A stretch of 64,000 nt of DNA, taken from NCBI RefSeq assembly GCF_002954455.1, contig NZ_MSCC01000002.1, positions 1,148,060 through 1,212,059 of the forward strand, in the 5' to 3' direction. This stretch comes from Photobacterium aquimaris (lineage in GTDB: Bacteria > Pseudomonadota > Gammaproteobacteria > Enterobacterales > Vibrionaceae). The notes under the pieces were generated by a model. That model was not told where the DNA came from. It did not search any database and was given only the letters and a program-made list of their open reading frames with translations. Below, in pieces: positions 51,975 to 60,673 of the stretch (the first letter of the stretch is position 1; each line of letters starts with the position of its first letter). Both the position numbers and the translations under genes were made by a program.

Positions 51975-52997
51975 ATGATGTCTTCAAAAATTAAAGTACT
52001 GATTTCAGACTCTACCAATCCATGGTTCAACCTTGCTGTTGAAGATGCAATTTTCCGTACAATGTCGACTCAACAGCGAGTATTATTCTTATGGCGTAAT
52101 GACAATACTGTTGTTATTGGACGCGCTCAGAATCCATGGAAAGAGTGTAATACACTTAAAATGGAACAAGATGGTATTACACTTGCGCGTCGTCAAAGTG
52201 GCGGTGGCGCAGTATTTCATGATCTTGGTAATACCAATTTTACCTTTATGGCAGGTAAACCCGATTATAATAAAACCATCTCTACTGATATTGTACTCAC
52301 TGCGCTAAAAAAAATAGGCATCGAAGGTAAAGCAACAGGCCGTAATGATTTAGTCGTTGAAGATGTCGAAGGTGAGCGTAAGTTTTCAGGTTCAGCCTAC
52401 CGTGAAACCATGGATCGTGGTTTTCATCATGGTACATTATTACTGAGTGCCGATTTAACCCAGCTTGCGAATTACCTTAATCCCGATAAAAAGAAATTAG
52501 CGGCAAAAGGGATCACTTCAGTACGCTCTCGCGTGACTAACCTCAACCAAATTGTGAATAATATTGATCATGATATGGTCTGCAATGCCATTATTGAGAC
52601 ATTTTGTGATTATTATGGTGAGCATGTTGAAGCTGAACATATTTCACCACAAGCATTACCAGAATTAGCAGGCTTTAATGAAACATTTGCAAAGTTCAGT
52701 CGTTGGGATTGGAATTTTGGCAATACTCCTCAGTTTACACACAGCCTAGATGAGCGTTTCATTTGGGGAGGAATTGAGCTACACCTTGATGTAAATAAAG
52801 GTAACATTACGGAAGTAAAACTGTTTACTGATAGTTTAGATCCTGCGCCATTAGAATTATTAGAACTACAATTAGTTAACCTGCCTTATAATAGTTCTGC
52901 AATCAGTGCAGCAATTGATAACTTAGCCATTGAATACCCTCATTATAATGATATTTTGATGGATATCAGTCATTGGCTACAAAATACGATTAATTAA
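51975..52997 (+). CDS. lplA: Lipoate-protein ligase A
   Basis: 340 residues (E. coli LplA 338). Catalytic elements: RRQSGGGAVFHDLGNTNFTF (near residue 71-90) and the lipoyl-AMP site GRNDLVVEDVEGERKFSGSA (near 121-140), with the Lys in RKFSG. LplA attaches scavenged lipoate to the E2 subunits of 2-oxoacid dehydrogenases and to GcvH. ATG 51975 is followed by a second ATG three bases later; either could start. No lipB or lipA is in the window. Confidence 0.95.
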   Translation: MMSSKIKVLISDSTNPWFNLAVEDAIFRTMSTQQRVLFLWRNDNTVVIGRAQNPWKECNTLKMEQDGITLARRQSGGGAVFHDLGNTNFTFMAGKPDYNKTISTDIVLTALKKIGIEGKATGRNDLVVEDVEGERKFSGSAYRETMDRGFHHGTLLLSADLTQLANYLNPDKKKLAAKGITSVRSRVTNLNQIVNNIDHDMVCNAIIETFCDYYGEHVEAEHISPQALPELAGFNETFAKFSRWDWNFGNTPQFTHSLDERFIWGGIELHLDVNKGNITEVKLFTDSLDPAPLELLELQLVNLPYNSSAISAAIDNLAIEYPHYNDILMDISHWLQNTIN

Positions 52998-53019
52998 TGT
53001 CGTTCTAATAATTTAAAAT

Positions 53020-53055
53020 AATAACAAGACCATATTAATTATCGGTCTTGTTATT
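53020..53055 (+). terminator. Bidirectional terminator between lplA and the CDF gene
   Basis: AATAACAAGACC / GGTCTTGTTATT stem with a 12-base loop between converging genes. Confidence 0.8.
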
Positions 53056-53071
53056 CGTTTATCGGAATAAG

Positions 53072-54001
53072 TTATACCTTGCTGTTATCACAATCATCGC
53101 AGCACGGATTAATTATTCGCTCATGACAATTATAAGGTTCAATATGAATAATAATATCGACAACTTCATTTAATTCATTTAATAAATGGGTTTTAAAGTT
53201 TTCAGTGATATTATGCGCACGCTCAACACTCATTTCAGGATCGACCAATAAATGGAAGTCTAATAAAATAGTACTCCCTGTGCGGCGACTTCTTATAGCA
53301 TGCACTTCTTTAATATCTTTATCTTCAGCTGCATATGTTTGAATTTGTTTTTCGATATCAGAATCCGCTTTGGCTTCTGTTAATTCTAAAATTGCAGGCC
53401 ATAGAATTTCAAACGATGCTTTTAAAATCATTACAGTAACAATCAATGCAGCAATTTGATCTAAATAATGAAAAGAAGGAAAAAAGTAGTTCGCAATAAC
53501 AGCAATAGCGACAGGCAAAGAACTTAATGCATCTGAGCGGTGATGCCAGGCATTAGCATATAATGCACGACTGTTAATACTTTTAGCCTGAACAGCAGTC
53601 CAGCGATAAAGCACTTCTTTTACCACAATTGATATAACAGCAGCGCTGAAAGCTAGCATACCTGGCTGAGAATGTGACTGAGTGCTGATTGAATGTAGTG
53701 AATCCCAGCCAATACCAATACCGACAATCGCTAAAATAAAGCCAATAAAGATATTAGTTAAAGTCTCAAAACGACCATGCCCATAAGGATGTTCTTTATC
53801 TGCAGGGGCTGTCCAATACCGCGAACCGATTAAAATTGCTGTATCTGTGACCAAATCAGAAAAACTGTGTACACCATCGGCAATAAGGGCCTGACTACCA
53901 GTAAGTTTACCTATGGTAATTTTTATAAATGCCAATGCAATATTTGCAATAGACCCAACCCAGGTGACTTTCTGGATTAACTTAACAGCCTTCGTTGACA
54001 T
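53072..54001 (-). CDS. Cation diffusion facilitator (CDF) family metal exporter
   Basis: 309 residues, six predicted helices. The transport metal motifs are HSFSD (TM2, in IADGVHSFSDLVT) and HHRSD (TM5, in NAWHHRSDALSSL), the zinc-type HxxxD layout. The cytoplasmic C-domain follows (about 210-295), and the tail is cysteine-rich (PCCDDCDNSKV). Function: export of zinc or other divalent cations as a dimer in exchange for protons. The extra terminal cysteines and His in PYNCHERIINPCCDDC could modulate metal binding. Substrate specificity is inferred. Confidence 0.92.
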   Translation of the reverse strand: MSTKAVKLIQKVTWVGSIANIALAFIKITIGKLTGSQALIADGVHSFSDLVTDTAILIGSRYWTAPADKEHPYGHGRFETLTNIFIGFILAIVGIGIGWDSLHSISTQSHSQPGMLAFSAAVISIVVKEVLYRWTAVQAKSINSRALYANAWHHRSDALSSLPVAIAVIANYFFPSFHYLDQIAALIVTVMILKASFEILWPAILELTEAKADSDIEKQIQTYAAEDKDIKEVHAIRSRRTGSTILLDFHLLVDPEMSVERAHNITENFKTHLLNELNEVVDIIIHIEPYNCHERIINPCCDDCDNSKV

Positions 54002-54075
54002 AACGCCCCATAAAACATAAAAATGAATGCAATATGATAACGAATTTATCCTAATAAATGGGATCTTTTTTACAT

Positions 54076-54678
54076 TTATAACGTATCAATTTTGCCATCT
54101 ATAACACTATGATAACAATAACAATTAGTCGTATGATCATTGATCATTCCCACCGCCTGCATAAACGCATAACAGGTGATGTTACCAATAAATTTAAACC
54201 CATGATGTTTTAGAAATTTGCTCATCGCCAACGATGCCACAGTAGCAACAGGGACATCATCACTTGATGACCAATGATTCTTAAGGGGCTTATTATTAAC
54301 AAACTGCCACAAGGGTATCGCTAAGTTACCATATTGCATTTGCAGCGCTTTTGCAGCCCGCGCGTTGATAAACACCGAACGCAATTTTCCGCGGTGTCTA
54401 ACCACGTCATAATTATTAATAATTGTAGTTATGCGTAATTCAATATCGTGGTCACTATAGGCTGCCAGCTTATCAATATTATAGTCTTCAAAAGCATTTC
54501 TGTAGTCAGCACGCTTTTTTAAAATTGTATACCAATTAAGCCCTGCTTGAGCGCCTTCCAACGTTAAAAATTCAAACAAATAATTATCATCTTTGTGTGG
54601 TTGTCCCCACTCATTATCATGATATTGGCGCTCTAAATTTGAGTGATTAGCCCAATCACAAACACTATTGATAGTCAT
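54076..54678 (-). CDS. tag: DNA-3-methyladenine glycosylase I
   Basis: 200 residues from ATG 54678 (MTINSVCDWANHSNLERQYH). The Tag pattern is clear: HDNEWGQPHKDDNYLFEFLT (residues 20-39) and LEGAQAGLNWYTILKKRADY just after, with the C-terminal zinc residues in DHTTNCYCYH. Tag removes 3-methyladenine from alkylated DNA. An upstream in-frame start would add 13 residues without a good ribosome site. It is a standalone gene; the AlkD-like gene is 52 kb away. Confidence 0.94.
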   Translation of the reverse strand: MTINSVCDWANHSNLERQYHDNEWGQPHKDDNYLFEFLTLEGAQAGLNWYTILKKRADYRNAFEDYNIDKLAAYSDHDIELRITTIINNYDVVRHRGKLRSVFINARAAKALQMQYGNLAIPLWQFVNNKPLKNHWSSSDDVPVATVASLAMSKFLKHHGFKFIGNITCYAFMQAVGMINDHTTNCYCYHSVIDGKIDTL

Positions 54679-54943
54679 AAAATCAACCTTAACCTGCGAT
54701 CCTATAAATTTAAACAATAACTATTATAAAATAACCTTATTTGTCCAATAAGGTTATTTAAGAGTATATTAGCTTAACTTTAAGATATTTTAATGTGAGT
54801 TATATTCAAACAGCATTATTACTACAAAAAACTCATCAATATCACATTATTTATATCAACTATAAATATATGGTTTTAGTTTTTTCACTTTGCTGCATAA
54901 TTATAATGTCTATAGCATAGATGTATTCATTAAGGGATTAAAG

Positions 54944-55216
54944 ATGAAAAATATTGCGGAATTTATCGCAGAAATAGAGAATAATAACTGCAGCTATAAT
55001 ATTTGGGTATATGCACAGCGAGGATGCTATAAACAATTAAATAGTACAGTTGTTACCAAGAGCTATGCATACCTTAAAAAGATAATTGAATCCCATATGC
55101 AAATAATTATTGAACTTAATAATGATAAGCCAGAGCATTATTTACTATTATCAGAAATAAATGTTGCTACTAATATTGCATTTAATGATCAAAAAGTAAC
55201 GGCTATTGCTGCATAA
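54944..55216 (+). CDS. Unknown protein, 90 aa
   Basis: 90 residues from ATG 54944 (AAGGG about seven bases upstream); an in-frame ATG at 54890 has no ribosome site. The sequence (MKNIAEFIAEIENNNCSYNI) reads as a small alpha/beta protein: helix, strand WVYAQRGCYKQL, helix KSYAYLKKIIESHMQIIIEL, strand and helix. No signal peptide or known motif. Followed by a good terminator. Unknown function; probably real. Confidence 0.6.
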   Translation: MKNIAEFIAEIENNNCSYNIWVYAQRGCYKQLNSTVVTKSYAYLKKIIESHMQIIIELNNDKPEHYLLLSEINVATNIAFNDQKVTAIAA

Positions 55217-55265
55217 AAATACCTTCAAATAAACAATAACTCTTTTAGATTAGTTTACCTGTAAC

Positions 55266-55293
55266 TAAAAACAGATCATCAGATCTGTTTTTT
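55266..55293 (+). terminator. Terminator after the 90-aa gene
   Basis: AAAAACAGATC / GATCTGTTTTTT stem with 4-base loop. Confidence 0.88.
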
Positions 55294-55436
55294 ATACGAT
55301 AAGACTATCGTTATATCTTATAACAAAAAGTAATTAAAGAATGATATGCTACATATTGAGTATAATACTCACCTGAATTATAAAACAATAACTAATTTAT
55401 AAATAATAGACGTACATCAAAAAAATATTGAGTATT

Positions 55437-55739
55437 TTATAATTTATATAACATCTTTTCAGTTCCAGATTCACATGCCGAATAGCCCTGTTGCCACCCG
55501 CTCTTAAATCGCGTTGAAATATTGATTAATGTACTGTCTTGGCTGTAGGTATGTTCGGCGACATTAACCTTAGCAAGTGCGGATTCACAGCCTTGATTGT
55601 AGCCATAATGGTAAAGGCTATTATACTCAACCTTATTGACGTACTGATCGGGTAAGAAACGAATATCACCATCACCGGTATGGGTACAACCCGCAATTAA
55701 CAATACCGCACCACAGATAAATATAATTCCTTTTGGCAT
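55437..55739 (-). CDS. Small lipoprotein of unknown function, 100 aa
   Basis: 100 residues from ATG 55739 (GGAG seven bases upstream). Lipoprotein signal MPKGIIFICGAVLLIAGC, Cys18. Mature part is rich in Tyr and Gly with YHYGYNQGCESALAKVNVAE and FKSGWQQGYSACESGTEK, a repeat-like pattern of GxxQGCES and GWQQGYSACES. Two cysteines at matching positions suggest an internal disulfide. Lies just upstream of the secF terminator region on the same strand side. Unknown role, likely outer or inner membrane anchor. Confidence 0.7.
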   Translation of the reverse strand: MPKGIIFICGAVLLIAGCTHTGDGDIRFLPDQYVNKVEYNSLYHYGYNQGCESALAKVNVAEHTYSQDSTLINISTRFKSGWQQGYSACESGTEKMLYKL

Positions 55740-55838
55740 GCTATCTCCTTTCACCATGCTTTTTTTAACTTCTTTTTAGTCTAGCAATAAATATCGTTCT
55801 GTCTTTAAAAAAACTGTATATCTTGAATTCACAGCAAA

Positions 55839-55870
55839 AAAAACCGCCGACATAACTGTCGACGGTTTTT
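55839..55870 (-). terminator. Terminator after secF
   Basis: AAAACCG-CGACA / TGTCG-CGGTTTT stem with one mismatch, short loop, T run on the minus strand. Confidence 0.75.
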
Positions 55871-55886
55871 ACTCAATCATTAACGA

Positions 55887-56789
55887 TTAAGGATCTTGTG
55901 ACTCAGGTTTTGGTAAGTAGTGCTCAGGTTTCAAACCTAAGAATTCAGGAAGTAACGTACCTACTGAAATTGATGACCACGTACCGGTTAACACACCAAT
56001 AAACATTGCAATAGAGAATCCTTGCAATGATGCGCCACCTAATAACCATAAAGAGCTGATTGTCATTAACGTTGTACCCGATGTCACCATCGTACGTGAG
56101 AACGTTGCAATAATCGCTTCGTTGTTAGTTGCTTCAAGGTTTTGTTTCGGTTTCGCAATCAGTAACTCACGAATACGGTCGGCAATAACAATCGAGTCAT
56201 TCAATGAATAACCTAAGATAGCCAAAATAGCCGCCAATACAGTTAGGTTAAACTCCATTTGCGTCATTGCAAAGAAGCCCACAGCTAGAATCACATCGTG
56301 CATTAGTGCAAGTAATGCACCCGCAGCAAGACGCCATTCAAAACGGTAGCTTAGGTAACCTAGAATACAAAGCATAGTAACAAGTAATGCTAAACCACCT
56401 TGAGATGCCATTTCAGCACCCACTTGTGGGCCAACAATACTGGTGTTTAGTACTTGTACTTGTGCATGTAGCGGATCTAGCACTTGTGTTATTGCTGGGT
56501 AAGTTTCGCCCTTTGCTGGTACAGCATAACGTAGGATCCAACGGCCAGGTTCATCAGCTGCAATCACCACTACGTCTTGCTTAAAGCCCGCATCCATCAG
56601 TGGTTCAATTTCACTACTAGTGATTTGGCTGTTCATCTGAATTTCACTAACAACGCCGCCAGTAAAATCAAGACCCCAGTTTAGACCACGAATACAAATG
56701 AAACTGATCGAGATAACCATTAGCGCAATTGACACAATACCGGTCATATAACGCAATTTAGTTAAGTTTGTAATAATCCAATTTTTCAT
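55887..56789 (-). CDS. secF: Protein translocase subunit SecF
   Basis: 300 residues, six membrane helices. The family motifs GLNWGLDFTGGVVSEIQMNS (near residue 35) and the SecDF core LGYSLNDSIVIADRIRELLI (near 190) are present. SecF forms a complex with SecD that uses the proton or sodium motive force to help pull preproteins across the inner membrane. It starts four bases after the secD stop (co-translated). Unlike the usual yajC-secD-secF order, no yajC or tgt lies upstream here. Confidence 0.94.
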   Translation of the reverse strand: MKNWIITNLTKLRYMTGIVSIALMVISISFICIRGLNWGLDFTGGVVSEIQMNSQITSSEIEPLMDAGFKQDVVVIAADEPGRWILRYAVPAKGETYPAITQVLDPLHAQVQVLNTSIVGPQVGAEMASQGGLALLVTMLCILGYLSYRFEWRLAAGALLALMHDVILAVGFFAMTQMEFNLTVLAAILAILGYSLNDSIVIADRIRELLIAKPKQNLEATNNEAIIATFSRTMVTSGTTLMTISSLWLLGGASLQGFSIAMFIGVLTGTWSSISVGTLLPEFLGLKPEHYLPKPESQDP

Positions 56790-56793
56790 TGCG

Positions 56794-58608
56794 TTAAACC
56801 CTTACATCTCGACGAGAATCACGACCCCAAACCAAGTTAATAATGGCGCGGGAAGTAAATATACCAGTAAACATACTGGTTAGAAGACCTAGACCTAACG
56901 TCAATGCAAAGCCTTGAATTGGACCATTACCGATAGAGTACAGTACCACTGCGGTGATCATAGTTGTAAAGTTAGCATCGAAGATAGTACCAAATGCGCT
57001 ACTAAATCCACGATCAATCGCTTGAGCAAAACTACGCCCATCTCGAACCATATCGCGAATACGTTCAAAAATAAGCACGTTGGTATCAACAGCCATACCA
57101 ACGGTTAATACCAGACCAGCAATACCCGGCAAGGTTAATACCGCACCTGGAATCAATGCCAATAAACCAAATAGCATGATCATGTTAGTCAGCAATGCAA
57201 TGTTCGCAACCCAACCTAGGCGACGGTACCACAATGCCATAAATAGCAATGTCACACCTAAACCTAGTGCTAAGGCAGCAAAACCATTCTTAATGTTTTC
57301 AGCACCCAATGTTGGACCAATGGTACGCTCTTCAACAATTGTTACTGGCGCAGTTAATGAACCTGCACGAAGTAATAATGCTAATTGTTGCGCATCAGCC
57401 AATGAGCCAGCACCGGTAATACGGAAACGGCTACCTAACTGAGTTTGAATTGTTGCAACACTGATGATCTTATTTGTTTGTTCAGTCTGACCTTTAGCAT
57501 TACGCGTATATTCGCTGTAAGACGTTGCCATTGGTTGACCCACGTTATGACGTGAGAACTCAGACATCATGCTACCACCAGCACTATCTAACGTAATATT
57601 AACTTCAGGTGTACCCATTTCACCCATGCTCGCTCGCGCATCGATAATATGATCACCGGTTAATACTGGCTTACGGCTTACACGTACCGGACGACCTTCT
57701 TTGTCGTCAATGATCATGGTGCTACCTGTACCTTCTTGCTTAACCGCATAGAAAGCAAGGCTTGCAGTTGCACCAATTACATTCTTCGCAGCAGCTGGAT
57801 CTTGTACACCTGGAAGCTCGATACGAATACGGTTTTCACCTTGACGCTGTACAGATGCTTCGGTAATACCTAACTGTTCAATACGACCACGCATCGTTTG
57901 CAAGTTCTGCTGTACCGTTAAGTTACGCAGATTAGTTTGCTCGTCTTCACGCATAGACAAGACTAAGTTATCGCCTTGGCCATCTTTCGCTTGCCACTGT
58001 GGGTATTGAGTACGAACGTATTGACGTATTTTGTTATTCGCATCTTCACTTGGTAGACGCACAATAACTTGATTATTATTCGTCATTTCTGAACGTGCTG
58101 CACGAATATCTTGCTTACGGAAATCAATACGAAGATCGTCAGTTAGCTGCTGTGCATGCTGCTTATAAACTTCCTTCATATCAACATCAAGCAAGAATTG
58201 AACACCACCACGTAAGTCAAGGCCAAGCTTAATCGGCTCAAAACCAAGCCCTAATAGCCATTTGGGTGCTGCAGGTTCTAGTGCTAACGTTAAACGGCCT
58301 TCATTATGAACGATGCTGTTTAATGCTTCTTTGGTATTGGTTTGTTCTTTGGTTGAATTAACCACCACAATAGTGCGAGTAGGCTGCTGTTCAATAGTCT
58401 TGGCTTCTATGCCATGGTCTTTTAGAACACGTTGAATCTCAAAAGGTGTTGGCATTGCGCCACCTTTCGCACTGATTTGTACTGCCGCATTTTCGCCATA
58501 CCAGGTTGGAATAGCACTAAGCAACATAATCGAGACTGTCACAATTAGCACAACATATTTCCATGCTGAGTAATGATTCAGAATCTGTTTATTATTCTTT
58601 TTTCTCAT
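56794..58608 (-). CDS. secD: Protein translocase subunit SecD
   Basis: 604 residues from ATG 58608 (MRKKNNKQILNHYSAWKYVV); an earlier in-frame start would add nine residues. Motifs: KLGLDLRGGVQFLLDVDMKE near residue 125, the periplasmic P1 domain with NIRIELPG-type repeats (NRIRIELPGVQDPAAAK near 262) and the C-terminal membrane part with GMAVDTNVLIFERIRDMVRD near 515. SecDF powers late steps of Sec export. With secF four bases downstream and no yajC-tgt, this could be the second SecDF pair that some vibrios carry. Confidence 0.94.
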   Translation of the reverse strand: MRKKNNKQILNHYSAWKYVVLIVTVSIMLLSAIPTWYGENAAVQISAKGGAMPTPFEIQRVLKDHGIEAKTIEQQPTRTIVVVNSTKEQTNTKEALNSIVHNEGRLTLALEPAAPKWLLGLGFEPIKLGLDLRGGVQFLLDVDMKEVYKQHAQQLTDDLRIDFRKQDIRAARSEMTNNNQVIVRLPSEDANNKIRQYVRTQYPQWQAKDGQGDNLVLSMREDEQTNLRNLTVQQNLQTMRGRIEQLGITEASVQRQGENRIRIELPGVQDPAAAKNVIGATASLAFYAVKQEGTGSTMIIDDKEGRPVRVSRKPVLTGDHIIDARASMGEMGTPEVNITLDSAGGSMMSEFSRHNVGQPMATSYSEYTRNAKGQTEQTNKIISVATIQTQLGSRFRITGAGSLADAQQLALLLRAGSLTAPVTIVEERTIGPTLGAENIKNGFAALALGLGVTLLFMALWYRRLGWVANIALLTNMIMLFGLLALIPGAVLTLPGIAGLVLTVGMAVDTNVLIFERIRDMVRDGRSFAQAIDRGFSSAFGTIFDANFTTMITAVVLYSIGNGPIQGFALTLGLGLLTSMFTGIFTSRAIINLVWGRDSRRDVRV

Positions 58609-58862
58609 TATTTTAAGCCATATATCTAGCAACAAGTTCAGCTTGTTGCGACCGATAACACATCAATAATTATTATTCGTTTTTATCTTTAAAAGACAAA
58701 ACAACACGTTGTTATCATATTCACAGCCGATAACAATTAGCCTTAATAATAGCTTTTGATAGATTTAATACATAAATTAATAGAACGTTTTATGTGTTGG
58801 TGAAAGAGACACCACTAAGTAAAGCACACCATGCCATAAATGACATAAATGCTAGTAATGTC

Positions 58863-59477
58863 TTACGCTGTAACGAACGAATGTCCGTAATGTGAATAGA
58901 GTTGATTTGATTCTTTCCAGCCGGATACACGCGATGATGTGGATTTTATAGTTAAGATCCAATCAGTTTGTGGGCTGAGAGGCTCTGCATACCCAATGGT
59001 AAGCAGCGGTATCGGCAATAATGGTAATTCAAACGCCAATTCAAATGTTGGCGCTATTTCATCAGCATTATGATGGAAACTATTGAGTGATCGGGTTGAG
59101 GTATTAATGATATTTTTTAAATCAATCACTTCTAAACGATGATGTTTACCACTGTGTTGTGGCGATTTGATGTTAGTTGGCGATGGAAAATTCCACACTA
59201 ACTTAGTGCTATAAACAGAAACTGGTAAGCCATTATTACTAACATAGCGATCTGTTGGGTACTTTTGGGTTGGTTCAGGCTCACTCTGATGCTGCTGTAA
59301 CGAATCACAATGTCGCGTCGTAATCGTCGCGTTAATGATTGGCGCTTCAATAACAGCAGTATATACAGGATGGGTCTGCGCAGTGTGGTCAATGTTCACC
59401 TGTGACGATGCCGAAGCAAATGAACTTGCTCCTAAACATATCACTATAAACATAATCCGCAACACAGCTGATAACAT
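58863..59477 (-). CDS. Exported protein of unknown function, 204 aa
   Basis: 204 residues. Signal peptide MLSAVLRIMFIVICLGASSF, cleaved near ASAS. The mature chain is polar, low in charge and rich in Pro, Ser, Thr and His, with three short hydrophobic runs, for example PTFELAFELPLLPIPLLTIG. I see no domain. It lies alone between secD and a dehydrogenase gene. It may be a surface or periplasmic protein; a spurious ORF is unlikely given the signal peptide. Confidence 0.6.
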   Translation of the reverse strand: MLSAVLRIMFIVICLGASSFASASSQVNIDHTAQTHPVYTAVIEAPIINATITTRHCDSLQQHQSEPEPTQKYPTDRYVSNNGLPVSVYSTKLVWNFPSPTNIKSPQHSGKHHRLEVIDLKNIINTSTRSLNSFHHNADEIAPTFELAFELPLLPIPLLTIGYAEPLSPQTDWILTIKSTSSRVSGWKESNQLYSHYGHSFVTA

Positions 59478-59689
59478 GGTGTTTATCTAAACCAATCCTA
59501 AAATAAAAGTGAGTGTTATGATAATTGGCAACACAATTTGTTACAAGCGATTAATCTCGATTAATTAATCCTATTGATAAACCTCACTCATTTACACAAA
59601 ACACACACAAAGGATGCCCATTTACGTAATAATGTTGTCTGTTATGATGTTACAAAGTGAACATAATAAAAATCAAGGAAGTATTAACT

Positions 59690-60559
59690 ATGACTGCAAA
59701 TGTTGCTTTTTTAGGTCTTGGAACAATGGGTTACTCGATGGCAGGACACCTTGCTAAAGCAGGCTATCACGTAACGGTTTATAACCGCACCCAAGCCAAA
59801 GCAGACGCTTGGATACAAGAATATCAGGGCACGATTGCGCTTACTCCTTGTGACGCAGTAAAAGATGCTGACATTGTATTTACCTGTGTTGGCAATGATG
59901 ATGACGTTCGTGAAATTTATAAAGGTCAACACGGTATTCTTGTAACAGCGAAACCTGGGGCTATTTTGGTTGACCATACCACTGCCTCTGCCGATGTTGC
60001 GCGAGAAATTGCCGATGCTGCGCATACTATCGGTTGCGACTTTTTAGATGCGCCGGTATCAGGCGGTGAAGCTGGCGCAATTAATGGCTGTTTAACTGTC
60101 ATGGTTGGCGGTAACCAGGCCGTGTTTAACAAAGCTAAACCCGCGATTGCAAAATATGCCAAAGCAACCACACTAATGGGTGAAACAGGCTATGGCCAAA
60201 TAACTAAGATGGCGAATCAACTTTGTATTGCGGGTGTATTACAAGGGTTATCTGAAGCTGTCACTCTCGCCAAAGCAGCAGGACTTGATATTCACACTAT
60301 GACCGAAGTATTAAAGCATGGGGCTGCTGGTTCATGGCAATTAGAAAATCGCGCTCAAACCATGGCTGCAGATTCATTTGATTTTGGTTTTGCTATTGAT
60401 TGGATGCGTAAGGATCTTGCTATCTGTTTTGATGCAGCTGAAAAACTTAATGTTGAATTACCATTGGCAAAACAAGTTGATAGCGAATATGAAAAGCTGC
60501 AACAACGGGGCTTTAATCGTGCTGATACCTCAGTATTAATTAAACAGTTTGATAAATAA
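59690..60559 (+). CDS. NAD(P)-dependent beta-hydroxyacid dehydrogenase (GarR/HIBADH family)
   Basis: 289 residues from ATG 59690 (AAGGAAG nine bases upstream). Rossmann motif FLGLGTMGYSMAGHLAKAGY at the N-terminus, substrate-site signature DAPVSGGEAGAINGCLTVMV (near 121), and catalytic Lys in GYGQITKMANQL (near 173). The family reduces or oxidises 3-hydroxy acids: tartronate semialdehyde reductase, 3-hydroxyisobutyrate dehydrogenase or glyoxylate/succinic semialdehyde reductase. Genomic context gives no hint of which. Single gene with a terminator after it. Confidence 0.92.
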   Translation: MTANVAFLGLGTMGYSMAGHLAKAGYHVTVYNRTQAKADAWIQEYQGTIALTPCDAVKDADIVFTCVGNDDDVREIYKGQHGILVTAKPGAILVDHTTASADVAREIADAAHTIGCDFLDAPVSGGEAGAINGCLTVMVGGNQAVFNKAKPAIAKYAKATTLMGETGYGQITKMANQLCIAGVLQGLSEAVTLAKAAGLDIHTMTEVLKHGAAGSWQLENRAQTMAADSFDFGFAIDWMRKDLAICFDAAEKLNVELPLAKQVDSEYEKLQQRGFNRADTSVLIKQFDK

Positions 60560-60606
60560 TCATTGCTAAAAAGTCGCCATAAAAAAGCACTACATAAATA
60601 ACAACA

Positions 60607-60643
60607 AAGCTGCAGTAAAGAGCTTACTGCGGCTTCATTTTTT
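60607..60643 (+). terminator. Terminator between the dehydrogenase and CNT transporter genes
   Basis: AAGCTGCAGTAA / TTACTGCGGCTT stem (one mismatch) with 5-base loop, then CATTTTTTAT. Serves the plus-strand gene; the minus-strand gene converges. Confidence 0.75.
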
Positions 60644-60673
60644 ATCGTATTATAACTTAATCAGCGCTTATGC

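Noticed and set aside
53072..54001. CDF gene considered as the iron-type FieF
   Set aside because: TM2 motif is HSFSD (histidine) rather than the Asp-rich FieF type, so I kept the general CDF name.
57080..57442. Plus-strand ORF of 120 codons inside secD
   Set aside because: It is antisense to a well conserved membrane gene, has no ribosome site and mirrors its hydrophobic codons.
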